DNA of 64,000 bases from Loktanella sp. S4079. GTDB lineage: Bacteria; Pseudomonadota; Alphaproteobacteria; Rhodobacterales; Rhodobacteraceae. Positions within the stretch are counted from its first letter, which is position 1. Each line of letters starts with the position of its first letter. Under the pieces are notes generated by a model, which saw only the letters and a program-made list of their open reading frames with translations, did no database searches and was not told the DNA's origin. A program made the position numbers and the translations under genes. Shown piece by piece: positions 7,399 to 17,245 of the stretch. Where the stretch lies: assembly GCF_000967725.1 (NCBI RefSeq), contig NZ_JXYE01000002.1, positions 1-64,000 of the forward strand. Direction: 5' to 3'.

Positions 7399-10300
7399 TT
7401 AGCCGATCTCTTTCAGGCGCGCGATGGCGGCTTTGATCTGTGCTTCCTCGCCCTCACGTAGTGCGAGGTTTTCTTTGGCCTCTGCAACGACTTCATCCGG
7501 GGCGGAGGCCACGAATTTGGGGTTGTTCAGACGACCACGCAAACCGCCAAGTTCTTTGGCTAGCTTTTGTAGTGTCTTTTCAAGCCGCGCAATTTCTTCG
7601 GGCACGTCGATGAGGTCAGCCAACGGCAGGCCGAATGTGCCGCCGTCCATCGGGATCGTGACGCAACCTTTGGGGAAGGCGTCGACTGCTGTCAGGCTTT
7701 CAATGCGGGCAAGGCGCTGGATCAGGGCCGCGTTATTGTCCCATGCGGATTGTCCCTTGGCATCAAGCCCCATGACAACCAGCGGCACTTTTGCACCGGC
7801 AGGGACGTGGCTTTGCGCGCGGGCTGATCGGGTGTTTTCGATCAGATCGATCACCCAGTTCATTTCGCGGTCTGCATCTGCGTCGATCAGTTCCGCGCCA
7901 TAGGTCGGCCAATCGGCGTGGACCAGCATTTTGGCGCGGCTGTCGGCGTGGCCCCACAATTCTTCGGTGATGAAAGGCATGATGGGGTGCAGAAGGATCA
8001 GACATTGGTCCAGTACCCAGCGCAGGGTCTGCTCTGTCTCGGCTTTGGCTGCTGCGTCATCACCTTGCAGGATTGGTTTGGAAAATTCCAAATACCAGTC
8101 GCAGACCTTGCCCCATGTGAACGCGTAAAGCGCGTTGGCGGCGTCGTTAAAGCGGTAGGATTCCAGTGCAGCGTCCACCTCGGCGCGGACTTTGCCAGTT
8201 TCACCGATGATCCACTTGTTTACGGTTTGCTGCGCCTCAGGGCGTACCGCGTCGCCGGGGTAGGCAATCTCGTAATGATTGGCAAAGCTGAAGGCATTCC
8301 ACAGTTTTGTGGTAAAGTTCCGATAGCCTTTGATCCGGTCTTCGGAAATTTTCAGCACACCACCCAGCGCCGCCATCGCCGCGTTTGAGAACCGCAGCGC
8401 GTCAGCGCCGTATTCATCGATCATCACCAATGGGTCAATCACATTGCCCTTGGTTTTCGACATTTTCTCGCCCTTCGCGTCACGCACCAACTGGTGCAGA
8501 TAGACGGTGTGGAACGGGATGTCGTCCATCACGGCGGTGGACATCATCATCATACGCGCCACCCAGAAGAACAGAATATCCTGCCCCGTGATCAACACAT
8601 CACCGGGGAAGTATTTCATCGCGTCGGTATCTTCGGGCCAGCCCAAGGTGCCAAAGGGCCAGAGGCCAGAGGAGAACCAAGTGTCGAGCACGTCGGGGTC
8701 GCGCCAGACTGGGAACTCTAGCTTCGTCGGGTCTTGCGTAACATTGTATGCGGCGAGACCAGCAGAGAAGCGTTCAATTGCCTCGGCCTTATCAGCAACC
8801 TCAACGACCGTCGCATGGCTAATGGGGCTTGGCGTGTCGGCATTGTCGAACACAAAAGCGGATTTGACACTTTCGAAGTCGGCAGCACAATGCATTACTG
8901 TACCGCGATGCACTATACCATCTAGCAGCAGACCAAGGATTTCAACTTCGTCCAAGTCACCTGATGGATTGCTCTCGTCTTCGACGCCAAGGTCAAGACC
9001 ATACCAAACCGGAATTTGGTGTCCCCACCACAGCTGGCGCGAGATGCACCATGGCTCAATGTTTTCCAGCCAGTGATAGTAAACCTTTTCGCCGGATTCC
9101 GGCATGATCTTGGTGCGGCCTTCTTTGACCGCATCCAGCGCAGGCCCGACGATTTTGGCAGTGTCGACGAACCATTGATCGGTCAGCATCGGTTCGATGA
9201 CCACCTTGGAGCGGTCACCGAAGGGCTGCATGATTTTCTTGTTTTCAACGAAAGGCACGGTTTCAGTCACTTCGACTTTGTTGCCGTCTTCGTCTTTTTC
9301 TGTGCGGGTCACGTCGTGCATCACGGCCAGACCTTCGGCGGTGATATCGGCAATAACCTTTTTGCGTGCTTCGAAACGATCCAGCCCACGGTATTCGTCG
9401 GGCACAAGGTTCATCGCGGCGATCATCGCCTCGTCGAATTCCTGTTCGCCGTTGGAAATGGCTTGGGCAGTGGCGGCTTCTTCGGCGTAGGGTTTGCCGT
9501 CTGCGCGCATCTGGCCCTTTGTATCCATCAGCGAATACATCGGGATATTGCCGCGCTTGGCGACTTCATAGTCGTTAAAGTCGTGTGCGCCGGTGATTTT
9601 TACCGCGCCCGAGCCAAAGTTCATGTCTGGATAAGGATCGGTGATGATCGGGATCAGGCGGCGCTGTTCTTTGGGGCCGACAGGGATTTCACACAGTTTG
9701 CCAACGATTGGCGCATAGCGTTCGTCGTCTTTGTGCACCGCAACCGCGCCATCGCCCAACATGGTTTCAGGGCGGGTCGTGGCAATCGAAATGTAGTCGC
9801 GGGTTTCGCGCAGGGTGACGTTTCCGTCTTCGTCTTTCTCGACGTATTCATAGGTTTCCCCGCCCGCGAGCGGGTATTTGAAGTGCCACATGTGGCCGTC
9901 GACTTCGATGTTTTCGACCTCAAGGTCCGAAATCGCGGTCTCAAAGTGCGGATCCCAGTTCACCAGACGCTTGCCGCGGTAGATCATGCCTTTGTTGTAA
10001 AGATCGACAAAGACTTTCAGCACGGCATCGTGAAAGTTGCCGGGTTTTTCTGTTGCAGGGGCGGTTTCGGCACCGGACATGGTAAAGGCGGAACGTTCCC
10101 AATCCATGCTGTCGCCCAAACGGCGGGCTTGCTGTTCGATTACGCCGCCTTTGTCGCCCTTCCATTCCCAAACTTTTTTCAAGAACGCGTCGCGGCCCAT
10201 TTCGGTGCGTTTGGGTTGGCCAGTGGCCGCCAGTTCCTTTTCCACCATCAACTGCGTGGCGATACCGGCGTGATCAAGCCCCGGCTGCCAAAGCGTGTCA

Positions 10301-10521
10301 TAACCCTGCATCCGTTTCCAACGCGTCAGGATATCCATCAAGGTGTGGTTAAAGGCGTGACCGACGTGCAGGTGGCCGGTCACATTGGGGGGCGGCAACA
10401 TGATGGTAAAGGTTTCATCACGGCTGGCATTAGCGCCAGCCTTAAACGCTCCGGATTTTTCCCACATCTCGTAGATGCGTGGTTCAGCGGATTTTGCGTC
10501 GAATGTCTTGTCCATGGCCAT
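7399..10521 (-). CDS. valS: Valyl-tRNA synthetase
   Basis: A class I aminoacyl-tRNA synthetase of about 1040 residues that charges tRNA-Val. The HIGH motif appears as [14 protein letters not shown] near residue 50. The KMSKS motif appears as [12 protein letters not shown] in the second half. An editing-domain region ([16 protein letters not shown]) lies between. The C-terminus is the charged coiled-coil arm ([19 protein letters not shown]) that characterises ValS. The ATG at 10521 is preferred over an upstream GTG because GGGA lies 8 nt before it. The length is slightly above that of compact ValS enzymes, within the alphaproteobacterial range. Its upstream neighbour on the same strand is the anti-sigma gene, separated by about 60 bp. 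Confidence 0.97.
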   Translation of the reverse strand: MAMDKTFDAKSAEPRIYEMWEKSGAFKAGANASRDETFTIMLPPPNVTGHLHVGHAFNHTLMDILTRWKRMQGYDTLWQPGLDHAGIATQLMVEKELAATGQPKRTEMGRDAFLKKVWEWKGDKGGVIEQQARRLGDSMDWERSAFTMSGAETAPATEKPGNFHDAVLKVFVDLYNKGMIYRGKRLVNWDPHFETAISDLEVENIEVDGHMWHFKYPLAGGETYEYVEKDEDGNVTLRETRDYISIATTRPETMLGDGAVAVHKDDERYAPIVGKLCEIPVGPKEQRRLIPIITDPYPDMNFGSGAVKITGAHDFNDYEVAKRGNIPMYSLMDTKGQMRADGKPYAEEAATAQAISNGEQEFDEAMIAAMNLVPDEYRGLDRFEARKKVIADITAEGLAVMHDVTRTEKDEDGNKVEVTETVPFVENKKIMQPFGDRSKVVIEPMLTDQWFVDTAKIVGPALDAVKEGRTKIMPESGEKVYYHWLENIEPWCISRQLWWGHQIPVWYGLDLGVEDESNPSGDLDEVEILGLLLDGIVHRGTVMHCAADFESVKSAFVFDNADTPSPISHATVVEVADKAEAIERFSAGLAAYNVTQDPTKLEFPVWRDPDVLDTWFSSGLWPFGTLGWPEDTDAMKYFPGDVLITGQDILFFWVARMMMMSTAVMDDIPFHTVYLHQLVRDAKGEKMSKTKGNVIDPLVMIDEYGADALRFSNAAMAALGGVLKISEDRIKGYRNFTTKLWNAFSFANHYEIAYPGDAVRPEAQQTVNKWIIGETGKVRAEVDAALESYRFNDAANALYAFTWGKVCDWYLEFSKPILQGDDAAAKAETEQTLRWVLDQCLILLHPIMPFITEELWGHADSRAKMLVHADWPTYGAELIDADADREMNWVIDLIENTRSARAQSHVPAGAKVPLVVMGLDAKGQSAWDNNAALIQRLARIESLTAVDAFPKGCVTIPMDGGTFGLPLADLIDVPEEIARLEKTLQKLAKELGGLRGRLNNPKFVASAPDEVVAEAKENLALREGEEAQIKAAIARLKEIG

Positions 10522-10581
10522 TGTCACGTTCCCAATATGGTTTGTGACCGAATACCCAATGGGCTTGCCAAGGGAAAGGGC

Positions 10582-11355
10582 CTATAGCTGGTTATAAATA
10601 CTGATCGCCAGTTGGTTCAGCATGTCGCGGTCCGCCTCGCCGACGATGGCATAGCTTAGGTTCGCGTCTTCCCAATAGAAACTGCCGGTGTTGCCAGTTT
10701 GGTTATAGTTGAATGAGGCCAACTGCCCGGTCGCGCCTTTCACTGCAAAGAGCGTGATACGCTTACCTGTTGCATCTTCGTACATGAACTGTGCGGCGGG
10801 GCCTTCGGCGGCGGAAACCAGTCGTCCACCGACAAGCGTATAACCATTAGCCGTCAGGTCAGGGGCTTGCAGAGGCTCACCGACGCGATTTGATAGCCAC
10901 CGGATAAGCGTTTCTTCCTCGGATGCTGCGACCTCGACCGGGCGGTGAGGGTCGATACTATAGACGGCGTGGGCTTGGACCGCTTCTTGGACGAGGCTTG
11001 CCATGAGCTGAGGGTTCGCCTGATTACCGCGTGCGATCCATCCGCCCGCCAAACCCAGTGCCAACATAACCATCGATGCAGCGATGGCGGCCCATGATAG
11101 GCCCGAAGGTGCGGCGTTTGTGTTGGCGGTTGGTGTCTGAGTGGTCAGCGCAGGCATTTGCGGCGGCATATCCCGATGCGGATAAAGCGCGTTTATCGCA
11201 GCGTTTTGTGCGGTCCATGCCTCGAGATCCTCAAGCCGCTCTGGGTGCTTGTTCAAATAAGCCTCGACCCGGTCCATTTGCGCATCATCAAGCTGTCCAT
11301 CGACAAAGGCATGGAGCATTTCTTCTGTAATCTGGCCGTCGTCTTCTACGGTCAT
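10582..11355 (-). CDS. Anti-sigma factor, single-pass membrane protein, without zinc motif
   Basis: A 257-residue protein. The cytoplasmic N-terminus (EEMLHAFVDGQLDDAQMDRVEAYLNKHPE) is the usual anti-sigma helical domain. It lacks the HxxxCxxC of zinc-binding anti-sigma factors, so redox or zinc sensing through that motif is not expected. One membrane helix lies near residues ~88-108 (WAAIAASMVMLALGLAGGWIA). A periplasmic domain of ~145 residues follows. The start codon overlaps the stop of the sigma gene (ATGA), which fits the standard coupled sigma/anti-sigma pair. The signal sensed is unknown. Confidence 0.82.
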   Translation of the reverse strand: MTVEDDGQITEEMLHAFVDGQLDDAQMDRVEAYLNKHPERLEDLEAWTAQNAAINALYPHRDMPPQMPALTTQTPTANTNAAPSGLSWAAIAASMVMLALGLAGGWIARGNQANPQLMASLVQEAVQAHAVYSIDPHRPVEVAASEEETLIRWLSNRVGEPLQAPDLTANGYTLVGGRLVSAAEGPAAQFMYEDATGKRITLFAVKGATGQLASFNYNQTGNTGSFYWEDANLSYAIVGEADRDMLNQLAISIYNQL

Positions 11356-11849
11356 TTTACTGGGCCTTCGTTCGTTTGCATCATCGCCTTAAGGTTCGCG
11401 CGGGCGCGACCCAAACGGGACATCAGCGTGCCAATGGGTATCTCTAACGTTTCTGCCGCCTCTTTGTAGCTAAGTCCACCGATCACAACACTCAGCAGGG
11501 CCTCGCGTTGTTCTGGCGGCAATTGTGCCATAGCACGTGCAGTTTCACCGAGCGCGAGCTGATCATTCAATCTGTCCACTGCCGCCACAGTGGTGGATAT
11601 GTCATCAAGAGGTGCAGTCTCTTGTTTCAGGGCAGGTGATCTGACTTGGCTGCGATAGGTGTTTAACAAGACCTTCATCGCCCATGCTTTGACCGTGCCC
11701 GAAGGTTGCCATAACGCACGTTTACGCCAAGCGCGTTCAACCCCATCTTGGAGCAAATCATCCGCAGCGTCGCGGTTACGCGTTAATGCAAAGGCATAGC
11801 GCCATAAATCAGGAAGGCAGTTTTCGATCTGCTGATGAAAATCACCCAT
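11352..11849 (-). CDS. ECF RNA polymerase sigma factor
   Basis: About 165 residues from MGDFHQQIENCLPDLWRYAFAL. Region 2 (RDAADDLLQDGVERAWRKRALW) and region 4 (LPPEQREALLSVVIGGLSYKEAAETLEIPIGTLMSRL) are both clear. The open frame extends much further upstream but there overlaps the next gene; the ATG at 11849 gives the length and first residues expected of ECF sigma factors. It is coupled to the anti-sigma gene by a 4-bp overlap and follows a secreted lipoprotein gene by 79 bp. All three face the same way and probably share a promoter upstream of the lipoprotein. Confidence 0.88.
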   Translation of the reverse strand: MGDFHQQIENCLPDLWRYAFALTRNRDAADDLLQDGVERAWRKRALWQPSGTVKAWAMKVLLNTYRSQVRSPALKQETAPLDDISTTVAAVDRLNDQLALGETARAMAQLPPEQREALLSVVIGGLSYKEAAETLEIPIGTLMSRLGRARANLKAMMQTNEGPVK

Positions 11850-11928
11850 ATGGAGTCGCAAGTCCCATGTCTGATTATGTTCCCGGCCAAAACTAGCGGC
11901 CGCGACGCTTTCCGTAAAGGAATGTATC

Positions 11929-12306
11929 TTAAGGGCGCGCAAGGTGCCAATTTCCGCCGACGCCGTCACCTGTCGTGTCGCCAGGTGCACGATCATTGAC
12001 CCAAAGATAAAGCGGCTGGCCGTTGTAAGCCCATTGTTTGCTGCCGTCATTGCGGGTGATCGTTGTGAATGCGCCGCTTGCTTCGGCATCGGCTGCGGCG
12101 GCCAATGGTGGCCAGCTGCGTGCGCAGCCCCCGTTGCATGCAGATGACGTCGCCGTATCCGGGTCAAATGTATAAAGGCTCATCCCGTTTGCGTCCGTAA
12201 GAATGCCATTGGTATCCATTGCGGGTACGGTGCCATGTCCCGCTGCGTAGGCGTCACAGGCGCTTAGGCCAACAATTGTTGTAAAGGCGATAAGTGAAAG
12301 TTTCAT
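11929..12306 (-). CDS. Secreted-repeat lipoprotein (COG4315 / Lipoprotein_15-like)
   Basis: A 125-residue precursor. A signal peptide ends in a lipobox (VGLSAC), so the protein should be lipidated. Two copies of the so-called secreted repeat are visible: NGILTDANGMSLYTFDPD and SKQWAYNGQPLYLWVND. Conserved Cys residues sit in the SACNGGCARSWPPL segment. The biochemical role of this family is not known. It is the first gene of the ECF sigma/anti-sigma cluster, with GGAGA placed well before the ATG, so it is either a target of the sigma factor or part of its sensing circuit. That link is inferred from position. Confidence 0.75.
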   Translation of the reverse strand: MKLSLIAFTTIVGLSACDAYAAGHGTVPAMDTNGILTDANGMSLYTFDPDTATSSACNGGCARSWPPLAAAADAEASGAFTTITRNDGSKQWAYNGQPLYLWVNDRAPGDTTGDGVGGNWHLARP

Positions 12307-12487
12307 AATATGTCTCCGGTTTGATAACTGATGTGCTGCCGGTTTTTGCGACAGTCATGATACCAATGCGCGGGGAACTGATTTTAATCCCGATAAGGGA
12401 AATTATTTTTGTGTCATGGCAGTCTCTGGACAACTGCGCCCTGCGGATTAGGGTATAAATATGTGGCAAACATGAGGAGCCAGCCCG
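12307..12487. promoter_or_regulatory. Divergent promoter region between sigma-factor cluster and CoxL-like gene
   Basis: A 181-bp region between divergent genes. It should carry promoters for both. The stretch read on the minus strand around 12370-12400 (GGGATT then TTCCCC) resembles an ECF-type upstream element only loosely, so I do not assign a promoter. For the rightward gene a strong ribosome site (GAGGAG) lies at 12474-12479. Confidence 0.4.
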
Positions 12488-14788
12488 ATGGAAAAGTTCG
12501 GAAAAAGCCAATCGGTCAAACGGGTTGAGGATATGCGCCTTGTCACAGGGCATGGGCGCTATGTTGACGACATCGCACCAGAGGGCGCTTTGTTTGCTTT
12601 TTTTCTGCGTTCGCCGGTGGCGCATGGTGAAATTGCTCAGCTTGATCTCGAGGACGCGCAGCAGATGCCGGGCGTGCATTTGATCGTCACGGTCGAAGAT
12701 CTGATCAAAGCTGGGGTGAAAATCGGGCTTGGCACCACAGTTGTTAAGAACCGTGATGGTTCACGCGGCGCAAAACCGCAGCGCCCCATATTGGCACAAG
12801 GGCGTGTCCGCCATGTTGGTGAGGCAATCGCCATGGTGGTTGCTGACAGCCTGACCGAGGCCAAAGATGCTGCTGAAATGATTGGGCTTGAGATCGATGA
12901 CCTGCCTGTCCACGTAGACTTGGCCACTGGTGGTGAAATGATTCATGCCGAAGCCCCTGAAAACCGCGCCTTTGACTTTGGTCTTGGCGACGAGGCAGCA
13001 GTCAAAGCCGCAATTGATGGGGCCGCGCATGTTGTCAGGACCGAGGTTTTTGATAACCGCATTATCGTCAATTCAATGGAGCCACGCGGTTGCTATGCCG
13101 AGGTCCAAGACGGGCGTTTGCATTTTGCCTTTGGCGGGCAGGGTGTCTGGGGGCTGAAATCTGACTTGGCCAAGCATTTCGGTATGGACCCTGCGCAGAT
13201 ACGTGTCACCAATCCTGATGTTGGCGGCGGATTTGGCATGAAAGGGATGCGTTACCCTGAATATTTCGCTGTCGCACATGCTGCGCGGGTATTGAACCGC
13301 CCTGTGCGCTGGATGTCAGAACGGACAGAGGCAATGTTGTCCGACAATGCCGGGCGCGATTTGACCACAACCGCGACACTGGCGTTTGATGAAAACCATC
13401 GCATCATCGCCTATCATCTGAATACGCTGGCAAATATGGGCGCTTATAATTCGTCATATGCGCAGCCAATCCAGACAGAGCTGTTCGCAAAGGTTATGAT
13501 GGGCACCTATGACGTCCAGACGGCCTATATGCATTGCGTCGGTGTTTTCACTAATACAACGCCAGTTGATGCCTATCGCGGCGCAGGTCGCCCCGAAGCT
13601 ATTTTCGTGCTCGAGCGTGCGATGGACGAAGCCGCGCGACAGCTTGGCGTTGATCCCTGGGAACTTCGTCAAAAGAACTTTATCAAAGCTGATCAGTTTC
13701 CTTACACCTCGGTCACTGGCGTGACCTATGATGTAGGGGATTTTCCCAAAGTGCTGCGTCGCGCCGCCACCGAGGCAGATCGCGTGGGATTTGCCGATCG
13801 TCGCGCGGCAAGCGAGACGGCGGGCAAGCTACGCGGGCAAGGGCTCTGCTATTATATCGAGAGCATCCTTGGCGATACCGAAGAGACAACAAAGGTTGAG
13901 TTTACGCCTGATGGGGCGTTGATTTTCGTTGGAACCCAGTCCAATGGGCAGGGGCATGAAACTGTTTATGCGCAGTTCCTTGCAGATCAGACGGGGATTC
14001 CGGCGGATCAGATAACAGTTGTCCAAGGCGACAGTGATCAAATCGCAAAAGGGGGCGGAACGGGCGGATCGCGTTCCGTGACGGTGCAGAATACGGCGAC
14101 ATTGGCAACGGTTGAGGTCATGATCAACGCATTTTCCGCCTTTCTGGCAGAGGATCAAAATGTGGCACTGTCTGCGGTCAGCTTTGATGATGAACGTTTT
14201 CGTATCGATGGATCAAACCTGACGCCCACAATGTTAGAGGTCGTTGATATGGCCCGCGACGCGGGGCGCGATGATTTGCTGGTTCATTTGGCGACAATTG
14301 ATCTAGAGAACCGCAGTTTCCCCAATGGCGCACATGTGGCCGAGGTTGAGATTGATCCGCAAACCGGGGTCGTAACCGTTGATCGCTACACCGTGGTTGA
14401 TGATTTCGGTAATCTGATCAATCCAATGCTCGCCGAAGGGCAAGTCCACGGTGGTGTGGCGCAGGGCATCGGGCAGGCATTGACCGAACAAGTGGTCTTT
14501 GACCAAGACGGGCAGCTGTTGACGGCGACGTTTATGGATTATGCGATGCCACGTGCGGATAATATGCCGATGATCAAATTCGCGACAGAGCCGACCCCAT
14601 CGTTGAACAACCCGATGGGGATGAAGGGCTGCGGCGAAGCAGGCACTGTCGGGGCGCTTGCCGCTGTGGCAAACGCGGTGATTGATGCTCTTTGGGGGCT
14701 GGGCGTGCGTCAGGTGCAGATGCCATTCACGCCAAACCGGATCTGGGAAACTATCGAGGCGGCAAAGAAAAACAGTGAAGCTGCGTGA
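12488..14788 (+). CDS. Molybdopterin-binding hydroxylase large subunit (form II CoxL-like, orphan)
   Basis: A 766-residue protein of the xanthine dehydrogenase/aldehyde oxidase/CO dehydrogenase large-subunit family. These enzymes hydroxylate a carbon substrate at a Mo-pterin-cytosine dinucleotide centre. The active-site loop reads AYRGAGRPEA (about residue 360). That is the form II signature rather than the AYRCSFR of true aerobic CO dehydrogenase. The catalytic Glu is in GMKGCGEAGTVG (about residue 715). The normal partners, a FAD medium subunit and a 2Fe-2S small subunit, are not encoded beside it, so either they lie elsewhere or this protein works with other partners. The substrate is unknown. 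Its last codons overlap the GTG start of the DUF2235 gene. Confidence 0.9.
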   Translation: MEKFGKSQSVKRVEDMRLVTGHGRYVDDIAPEGALFAFFLRSPVAHGEIAQLDLEDAQQMPGVHLIVTVEDLIKAGVKIGLGTTVVKNRDGSRGAKPQRPILAQGRVRHVGEAIAMVVADSLTEAKDAAEMIGLEIDDLPVHVDLATGGEMIHAEAPENRAFDFGLGDEAAVKAAIDGAAHVVRTEVFDNRIIVNSMEPRGCYAEVQDGRLHFAFGGQGVWGLKSDLAKHFGMDPAQIRVTNPDVGGGFGMKGMRYPEYFAVAHAARVLNRPVRWMSERTEAMLSDNAGRDLTTTATLAFDENHRIIAYHLNTLANMGAYNSSYAQPIQTELFAKVMMGTYDVQTAYMHCVGVFTNTTPVDAYRGAGRPEAIFVLERAMDEAARQLGVDPWELRQKNFIKADQFPYTSVTGVTYDVGDFPKVLRRAATEADRVGFADRRAASETAGKLRGQGLCYYIESILGDTEETTKVEFTPDGALIFVGTQSNGQGHETVYAQFLADQTGIPADQITVVQGDSDQIAKGGGTGGSRSVTVQNTATLATVEVMINAFSAFLAEDQNVALSAVSFDDERFRIDGSNLTPTMLEVVDMARDAGRDDLLVHLATIDLENRSFPNGAHVAEVEIDPQTGVVTVDRYTVVDDFGNLINPMLAEGQVHGGVAQGIGQALTEQVVFDQDGQLLTATFMDYAMPRADNMPMIKFATEPTPSLNNPMGMKGCGEAGTVGALAAVANAVIDALWGLGVRQVQMPFTPNRIWETIEAAKKNSEAA

Positions 14789-15842
14789 TTGGTTCTTTGG
14801 ATTATTTGGTCGCCGCGCGCGTGCCAAAGAGGGCGGCATTCGTGGGCGTGGTCCTGCAACACATGTCATTATTCTCGATGGCACAATGTCGTCGCTTGCG
14901 CCGGGCAAGGAGACTAACGCGGGCTTGACCTTTAAGTTGCTGAATGAAGTCAGCCAAACCAGCAACCTAACCGTCTATTACGAGGCGGGCATACAGTGGC
15001 GGGACTGGGCCGGTACATGGGATGTCATGACGGGCAAAGGGATTAATCGCCAAATCAAGCGCGCCTATGGGGTGGTCGCGTCGCGATATCGACCCGGCGA
15101 TAAGATCGCGTTGGTTGGCTATTCGCGCGGGGCCTATGCTGTGCGGTCTCTGGCAGGCGTAATTGACCGTGTCGGTCTGGTGCGGGCAGAACATGCGACA
15201 GTACGTGCAATTCGGCAAGCCTATCGACACTACCGCAATGGGGCCGTAAACCCGGCTGCCCAGCGGTTTAGCGAATTATACTGCCACGATGATGTCAAAA
15301 TCGAAGTTGTCGGCGTGTGGGATACAGTCAAAGCGCTGGGACTACGTGTGCCGATCCTGTGGCGCTGGGCGCCGGCGCAGCATGATTTTCATAATCACGA
15401 ATTGGGGCCGCATGTTTTGAATGGCTTCCATGCGCTTGCCCTAGATGAACGCCGCCGGGCGTATGAACCTGTGATGTGGTTTAGTCGCCCTGAATGGCCC
15501 GGACATATGGAACAAGTCTGGTTTCGCGGAAATCATGGCGATATTGGCGGGCAAGTGTGGGAACATCCGCAGGCACGTCCGCTTGCGAATATTCCGCTAG
15601 TTTGGATGCTTGAACGGCTCGAACAATGCGGCGTCTCATTTCCCGAAAATTGGCGAGATCGCTTTCCGCAGGACGCACGCGCTCCGTCAATCGGGAGCTG
15701 GCGCGGCTGGTCCAAGATTTTCTTGTCGCGTCGGTCTCGGATGGTGGGGCAAGACCCGTCTGAACGGGTTCATGACACTGTCGATGTTGCTACGGATAAC
15801 CCGTCAGTCGTTACGGATTTGCATAATCAAACAAGTAGTTGA
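14775..15842 (+). CDS. DUF2235 alpha/beta-hydrolase-like protein
   Basis: About 355 residues. The nucleophile motif GYSRGAYAVRSLAG is the GxSxG elbow typical of DUF2235. The ILDGT strand near the start and the VGVWDTVKALG and WFRGNHGDIGG segments are also characteristic. Family members include phospholipase-type type VI effectors and uncharacterised cytoplasmic enzymes; nothing here (no signal peptide, no immunity gene, no T6SS genes) points to an effector. I place the start at GTG 14775, overlapping the end of the CoxL-like gene by 14 bp, because it yields VKLRDWFFGLFG directly before the conserved core. The 3' end overlaps the convergent thioesterase gene by 39 bp. Confidence 0.78.
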   Translation: MKLRDWFFGLFGRRARAKEGGIRGRGPATHVIILDGTMSSLAPGKETNAGLTFKLLNEVSQTSNLTVYYEAGIQWRDWAGTWDVMTGKGINRQIKRAYGVVASRYRPGDKIALVGYSRGAYAVRSLAGVIDRVGLVRAEHATVRAIRQAYRHYRNGAVNPAAQRFSELYCHDDVKIEVVGVWDTVKALGLRVPILWRWAPAQHDFHNHELGPHVLNGFHALALDERRRAYEPVMWFSRPEWPGHMEQVWFRGNHGDIGGQVWEHPQARPLANIPLVWMLERLEQCGVSFPENWRDRFPQDARAPSIGSWRGWSKIFLSRRSRMVGQDPSERVHDTVDVATDNPSVVTDLHNQTSS

Positions 15843-16283
15843 GCCTGTCGCATATAGCTTACCATCTGCGGCACCGCGAATTTCGCCATGTGATACGCCC
15901 GTCGTACGCCCGCCATGATCCAAATATCCGGTCGCAATGATCTCGGTCCCGACGGGGATCGCACGGGTCAGGTTCACCTTGTATTCCAGCGTTGTATAAA
16001 TCGCACCTTTGGGCACTGCCGTCATGACAGCGCAGGCCATACAACTATCAAGTAACGTTCCATACCAGCCGCCGTGCACACCACCCATCGTGTTCATGTG
16101 CTGCGGTTCTGGTTTGCCGCGAATGACAACTTTGCCCGGCTCGACGGCATCAAGCCAATAATTGATGACGTTCCCGATTGGTGCAGCCAATGCGGGCTCT
16201 TTGAGCATTGTATAGAGGTAATCAAGTCCCGACATCGACAGCATACGGTCGCGGTCGGGAACTGCATAGGGGGTGGTGGTCAT
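15804..16283 (-). CDS. PaaI/YigI-type hotdog thioesterase
   Basis: About 159 residues with a single hotdog-fold domain. The segment MNTMGGVHGGWYGTLLDSCMACAV carries the conserved HGG and following acidic residue used by acyl-CoA thioesterases of the PaaI group. The C-terminal strand GGRTTGVSHGEIRG also fits. The acyl-CoA substrate is unknown. It is encoded 37 bp downstream of metF in the same direction and is probably co-transcribed with it. The first ATG (16283) is preferred over the adjacent GTG. Confidence 0.85.
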   Translation of the reverse strand: MTTTPYAVPDRDRMLSMSGLDYLYTMLKEPALAAPIGNVINYWLDAVEPGKVVIRGKPEPQHMNTMGGVHGGWYGTLLDSCMACAVMTAVPKGAIYTTLEYKVNLTRAIPVGTEIIATGYLDHGGRTTGVSHGEIRGAADGKLYATGSTTCLIMQIRND

Positions 16284-16320
16284 CACTGCCTCGGGCTTTG
16301 TTTTGCCCGAAGCTGACCGC

Positions 16321-17187
16321 TTAGGCCACGTTTTGCAACCGCCCTTTTGGGGTCACACCAAGCGCATGACACACATCGCGGGTCAGCTCTGGGCGGTTCA
16401 GCGTGTAAAAATGCAGATGGTCAACGCCGCCTTGCAACAAATCATCGCACAGCTCTGTCGCCAGCGCAGTGGCCAGCAGATCAGTCGTGCCTTCGCGCGT
16501 GGCGTGTTCAAATGCATCTGTGACGATCTGCGGAATGCTGGTGCCGCACATCTTTGCAAAGCGTTGTGCGCCCGACCAGTTTTCAATTGGCAGGATGCCG
16601 GGAATGATTGGTGCATCAATCCCTGCCTTTACGCAGGCATCGCGGAACCGAAAGAATGTATCAGCTTCAAAGAAAAACTGCGTGATCGCTGATGTTGCAC
16701 CTGCATCAATTTTGCGCTTGAGGAATGCGATATCGGCCGCCTGATCAACTGCTTCAGGGTGCTTTTCAGGATAGGCGCCAACATGGATCTTGAACTTTCC
16801 GGTGTCCGCCAGCGCTGAAATCAGGTCAACTGAGCTTTCAAAGCCCTCTGCGTGAGGCTTGAAACCGTCCGATCCTTTGGGGGCGTCACCACGGAGCGCT
16901 ACGATTTCGCGCACACCTTCTTGGGCGTAGCCTTCGGCAATTTCGAGTGTTTCTGCTTTGGTCGCATCAACGCATGTCAGGTGCGCTGCGACGTTCAAAC
17001 CACTTGTCCGGTGGATAGTGCCTACGGCCTCGTGGGTGAGTTTACGCGTTGTGCCACCCGCCCCATAAGTGACGGACACAAATGTCGGGTCCAGTGGTGC
17101 TAAGACATTGACGCAGTCCCACAGGCGAAATGACCCTTCGAGCGACTTGGGCGGAAAGAATTCAAATGAAATTGACGGCGTGGACAT
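16321..17187 (-). CDS. metF: Methylenetetrahydrofolate reductase
   Basis: A 288-residue FAD enzyme that reduces 5,10-methylene-THF to 5-methyl-THF for methionine synthesis. The N-terminus ISFEFFPPKS is the hallmark MetF strand. SVTYGAGG and VALRGDAPKG are conserved folate/FAD-binding loops. Further motifs are SAITQFFFEADTFFRF and PGILPIENW. Length is normal for bacterial MetF. The gene is divergent from metR, its usual activator, across a 90-bp region that contains a MetR-like box. Confidence 0.97.
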   Translation of the reverse strand: MSTPSISFEFFPPKSLEGSFRLWDCVNVLAPLDPTFVSVTYGAGGTTRKLTHEAVGTIHRTSGLNVAAHLTCVDATKAETLEIAEGYAQEGVREIVALRGDAPKGSDGFKPHAEGFESSVDLISALADTGKFKIHVGAYPEKHPEAVDQAADIAFLKRKIDAGATSAITQFFFEADTFFRFRDACVKAGIDAPIIPGILPIENWSGAQRFAKMCGTSIPQIVTDAFEHATREGTTDLLATALATELCDDLLQGGVDHLHFYTLNRPELTRDVCHALGVTPKGRLQNVA

Positions 17188-17232
17188 GACGGACCTCTCT
17201 CTTGCTTTGCTGTTATCTCAGTATTATTGAGT

Positions 17233-17245
17233 TGAGGCAAATTCA
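17233..17245. promoter_or_regulatory. Candidate MetR box between metF and metR
   Basis: TGAGGCAAATTCA matches the TGAA-N5-TTCA pattern known for MetR with one mismatch. It lies between the two divergent starts, where MetR would activate metF and control itself. Confidence 0.5.

Noticed and set aside
9016..10587. A 523-codon frame on the plus strand opposite valS
   Set aside because: It lies wholly antisense to a certain gene. Its Phe/Gly/Val/His-rich sequence is what reading the complement of valS codons gives. Long antisense frames are common at this GC content.
11850..12167. N-terminal extension of the first ECF sigma factor
   Set aside because: The extension overlaps the secreted lipoprotein gene in another frame and lies ahead of the conserved sigma start at 11849.
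12254..12679. A minus-strand frame across the divergent region into the CoxL-like gene
   Set aside because: It overlaps two well-supported genes and the promoter region between them and contains no family signature.
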